Source: Chloroflexota bacterium (lineage in GTDB: Bacteria; Chloroflexota; Anaerolineae; Anaerolineales; UBA11858). Taken from it: DNA of 6,582 bases. The stretch lies in NCBI GenBank assembly GCA_030666985.1, contig DAOUWT010000150.1, positions 1 through 6,582 of the forward strand, read 5' to 3'. Below, one piece after another: positions 5,008 through 6,582 of this stretch. The position numbers and the translations under genes are program-made. The notes beneath the pieces were generated by a model. It ran no database searches. It was not told the origin of the DNA and was given only the letters and a program-made list of their open reading frames with translations. Position 1 is the stretch's first letter. Every line of letters starts with the position of its first letter.

Positions 5008-5772
5008 TCAGATTATCTCCCGGGCACGCTCGACCATTATCCTCTTGAACGGTTTCAAGCGTTTCAGGATGCTGAACAATGGCGCGGGGACAATCTCCTG
5101 GTTGGCACGCCGTTCGGTGGAGCGCCGGATGCGCCCCTGTGTCGCCAACTCGCCCCCCGCCTGCTGGTAGGCTGCATACACATCGAGTATTTTGGGAACC
5201 CGTTTTTCGCGCTCCGGGTCTCGGCCATGCCCCGACAATAGGCCGCCGTTGCGTACCAGCACGCCAACCTGGGGCGCGTCCAGGAATCTGGAGAATGTCC
5301 GAAAATAGGACAGAGCGTTCCGCGGCATTTCGTCCTCCAGACTGTCACAACAGACCAGCGTGACGAACGGCTTTGAGCAGATGGCGCGATTCACATGATG
5401 AAACATCAGCCCGCTTTTCGATACCCTAAAATCGCCGCTGTCCCCCCGGCTGTAGAACCGTTCCAGAAACGTCTTGAGCAGCCCGGACAACCCGAACACA
5501 TAGACCGGTGTGGCGTACACGAATATGTCCGCCTCGGCCATCTGGCGAAACACCGCCGCAACATCGTCCTTGCCCTCATGGACGCACTCGAGGTAATGCT
5601 CCGCTGTATGACACCGTCCGCAGGCCAGACAGCGATTGATCTTGAGACGGGCAAGAGTGACGACCTGACACTCAGCCCCGGCCGCTGTCGCCCCTGCAAA
5701 GAGTTTATCAATCAGGAAGCGGGTGTGCCCCTTGTCTCCCCGGTAGCTGGCGTTGATAGCAAGAACCTTCAT
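5008..5772 (-). CDS. flavodoxin-fold NAD(P)H oxidoreductase with a four-Cys cluster (iron-sulfur flavoprotein-like)
   Basis: This 254-residue protein belongs to the NADPH-dependent FMN reductase/flavodoxin superfamily. The N-terminal LAINASYRGDKGHT (4-17) is the FMN-phosphate loop, and YATPVYVFGLSGLLKTFLER (86-105) is the second flavin-contact strand and helix. Cys48, Cys51, Cys54 and Cys63 form C-x2-C-x2-C-x8-C, close to the compact motif that holds a 4Fe-4S cluster in iron-sulfur flavoproteins, so an FMN plus Fe-S electron-transfer role is likely. The redox partner is unknown. The start is ATG 5772. It overlaps the upstream gene's TGA as ATGA and lacks a good Shine-Dalgarno of its own, which suggests translational coupling. 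It is convergent with the kinase gene, 80 bp apart, with no clear terminator between. The GC-rich composition contrasts with its AT-rich partner. Confidence 0.85.
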   Translation of the reverse strand: MKVLAINASYRGDKGHTRFLIDKLFAGATAAGAECQVVTLARLKINRCLACGRCHTAEHYLECVHEGKDDVAAVFRQMAEADIFVYATPVYVFGLSGLLKTFLERFYSRGDSGDFRVSKSGLMFHHVNRAICSKPFVTLVCCDSLEDEMPRNALSYFRTFSRFLDAPQVGVLVRNGGLLSGHGRDPEREKRVPKILDVYAAYQQAGGELATQGRIRRSTERRANQEIVPAPLFSILKRLKPFKRIMVERAREII

Positions 5773-6389
5773 TTTGATCTATTCTCGCAAACGAACTCAC
5801 AATATTCATTCCCCTCGAAAATCGTATTGCCTGGCCCATTTCTGTGGAACAGAACTTTGTCGGGGTAGTAAATATTGTAGAGAGCATTGTCTACATTACA
5901 CATAATCCGCGTAAGCTCGATTACCCCCAGCCGCTTGAAAAGTCCCCTGTGTAGACAGCTTTTTACCCTGAAATGATATTTTTCATCCGATGATTCGACA
6001 ATCTCTTTGACATTGGTTCTAGTTGGGCTTTCTGAGATAGCCATCTCGTGATATTTTTTTAGACTTTCAAAGGAGCGTTCGGTTTCAGCGTATCGAAAAT
6101 TCGCTAACTGCACAGAAAGTGCTACAGGAATCATAATAGCCTGCACGGTTGACAGAGCACGTTCCGCATCAACTTTCTCTTTCAAGAGGATATACATTGC
6201 TGCGATCATTGCTACCTGAGTTTTCACATCTCCTGAAAGCTTTTTGGGTAATTGCTTCTTCAATTGGGAGGCTTTCATCGCCGTTCTGAGTAAAAACCAA
6301 AATGGTCTTTTCACATATCCCTTCAGCCCTCCATAAACAATGAACATGGTCGCTGGACTTGCTTTTTGTTCAATAGATGTTTTTAGCAT
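5769..6389 (-). CDS. L-2-amino-thiazoline-4-carboxylate hydrolase (ATC hydrolase)-like protein
   Basis: The protein has 206 residues. Its C-terminal half carries the pattern I associate with the ATC hydrolase family (PF14196): CLHRGLFKRLGVIELTRIMC at 145-164, followed by D167, YYPDKVLFHR (174-183) and EYCEF (195-199). The spaced Cys145, Glu158, Cys164, Asp167 and Cys197 fit the family's conserved polar residues. The N-terminal half is helical with hydrophobic stretches (about 56-69 and 84-98) but no convincing membrane anchor. True ATC hydrolases open the thiazoline ring on the way to cysteine. Many relatives next to reductases have no proven substrate, so the activity is uncertain. The start is ATG 6389, with TAGGAG (6400-6395) 5 nt upstream. 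The gene is AT-rich compared with its partner and the gat genes. A group II intron ends 56 bp upstream, so this gene reads from its 3' exon. Confidence 0.7.
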   Translation of the reverse strand: MLKTSIEQKASPATMFIVYGGLKGYVKRPFWFLLRTAMKASQLKKQLPKKLSGDVKTQVAMIAAMYILLKEKVDAERALSTVQAIMIPVALSVQLANFRYAETERSFESLKKYHEMAISESPTRTNVKEIVESSDEKYHFRVKSCLHRGLFKRLGVIELTRIMCNVDNALYNIYYPDKVLFHRNGPGNTIFEGNEYCEFVCENRSK

Positions 6390-6445
6390 TTTTTCTCCTA
6401 TTCAAAGTAATTCCAGTTCTTTGAGATATCGTGGGACGCGGTACA

Positions 6446-6582
6446 GTAGAGTAGAGGATGAAGTCAGGTTGTTTAGATAACGCCGTCGCACGTTTCCAGG
6501 TTTCCCTTTTTGTGCTTTTGTATGCGTATATCATGCAGGTTGACTTCATCCCCCCTCATCAAACCGTGCGTGAGGTTTTCCC
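6446..6582 (-). mobile_element. group II intron, 3' end (part of domain V, domain VI, 3' splice site)
   Basis: Reading from the right edge on the minus strand, GGGAAAACCTC-AC-GCACGGTTT (6582-6561) is the loop and 3' strand of domain V: a GAAA-type loop, five distal nt, a two-nt AC bulge, then nine nt ending GGTTT. A 3-nt linker GAT (6560-6558) leads to domain VI. GAGGGG (6557-6552) pairs with TCT/CTC (6455-6453 and 6451-6449), leaving A6452 bulged as the branch point, 7 nt from the end. GGATGAAGTCA (6551-6541) pairs perfectly with TGACTTCATCC (6466-6456). The intron ends TAC at 6448-6446, fitting the YAY 3' rule, so the 3' exon begins at 6445. Group II introns are self-splicing retroelements; domains I-IV and any reverse transcriptase lie beyond the window. 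Class cannot be assigned from this part. Confidence 0.88.
6467..6540 (-). other. enlarged distal part of intron domain VI
   Basis: The 74 nt between the two perfect 11-nt domain VI arms can fold further. GATATACGC (6532-6524) pairs with GCGTTATC (6483-6476) with one bulge. GCAC (6515-6512) pairs with GTGC (6491-6488). An AGG-GAAA-CCT hairpin (6507-6498) caps the structure. Domain VI is therefore about 112 nt, compared with roughly 35-50 nt in most group II introns I know. Confidence 0.6.

Noticed and set aside
5395..5868. 157-residue plus-strand open frame
   Set aside because: It is the shadow of the flavodoxin-fold gene on the minus strand. Its translation has no recognisable motif, and the minus frame has the Cys cluster and flavin motifs.

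Overview
The window most likely comes from a Chloroflexota genome, probably Anaerolineae-like. This rests on three things: a surface-protein domain with NFPAGDTF and YNWFYN motifs that I recall from that group, GC-rich gatC/gatA genes with short tandem and dispersed repeats between genes, and the type of small antitoxin genes present. The lineage is inferred from recognition, not from a search.

Layout. Positions 1-643 (minus) hold the N-terminal part of a membrane-anchored surface protein with two copies of a 105-residue domain; its 3' end lies beyond the left edge. Positions 644-994 carry no gene I can support. Positions 995-1682 (minus) are a decayed toxin-antitoxin patch: an orphan antitoxin-like gene (1458-1682), a hairpin spacer, then a VapB-like antitoxin (1095-1322) running directly into the last ~40 codons of a VapC PIN toxin (995-1120). 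The rest of the toxin is gone. Positions 1923-4927 (plus) hold gatC, gatA and a PfkB-family sugar kinase. GatC and GatA are two of the three subunits of the tRNA-dependent amidotransferase; gatB is not in view. Positions 5008-6389 (minus) hold a translationally coupled pair: an ATC-hydrolase-like protein followed, with an ATGA overlap, by a flavodoxin-fold oxidoreductase with a Cys cluster. Positions 6446-6582 (minus) are the 3' end of a group II intron: the distal part of domain V, a complete domain VI with bulged branch-point A, and the 3' splice site. The intron continues off the right edge.

A recurring theme is that repeats form gene boundaries. A short dispersed repeat supplies the gatC Shine-Dalgarno. 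A stop-codon-rich repeat supplies the stop codons of both gatA and pfkB. A 15-unit, 9-bp tandem repeat ends exactly on the pfkB start codon and leaves that gene with no Shine-Dalgarno sequence. Together with the toxin deletion scar and the intron, this suggests a stretch shaped by repeat activity and gene decay around a conserved gatCA core. I saw no CRISPR array, tRNA, rRNA or insertion-sequence transposase.
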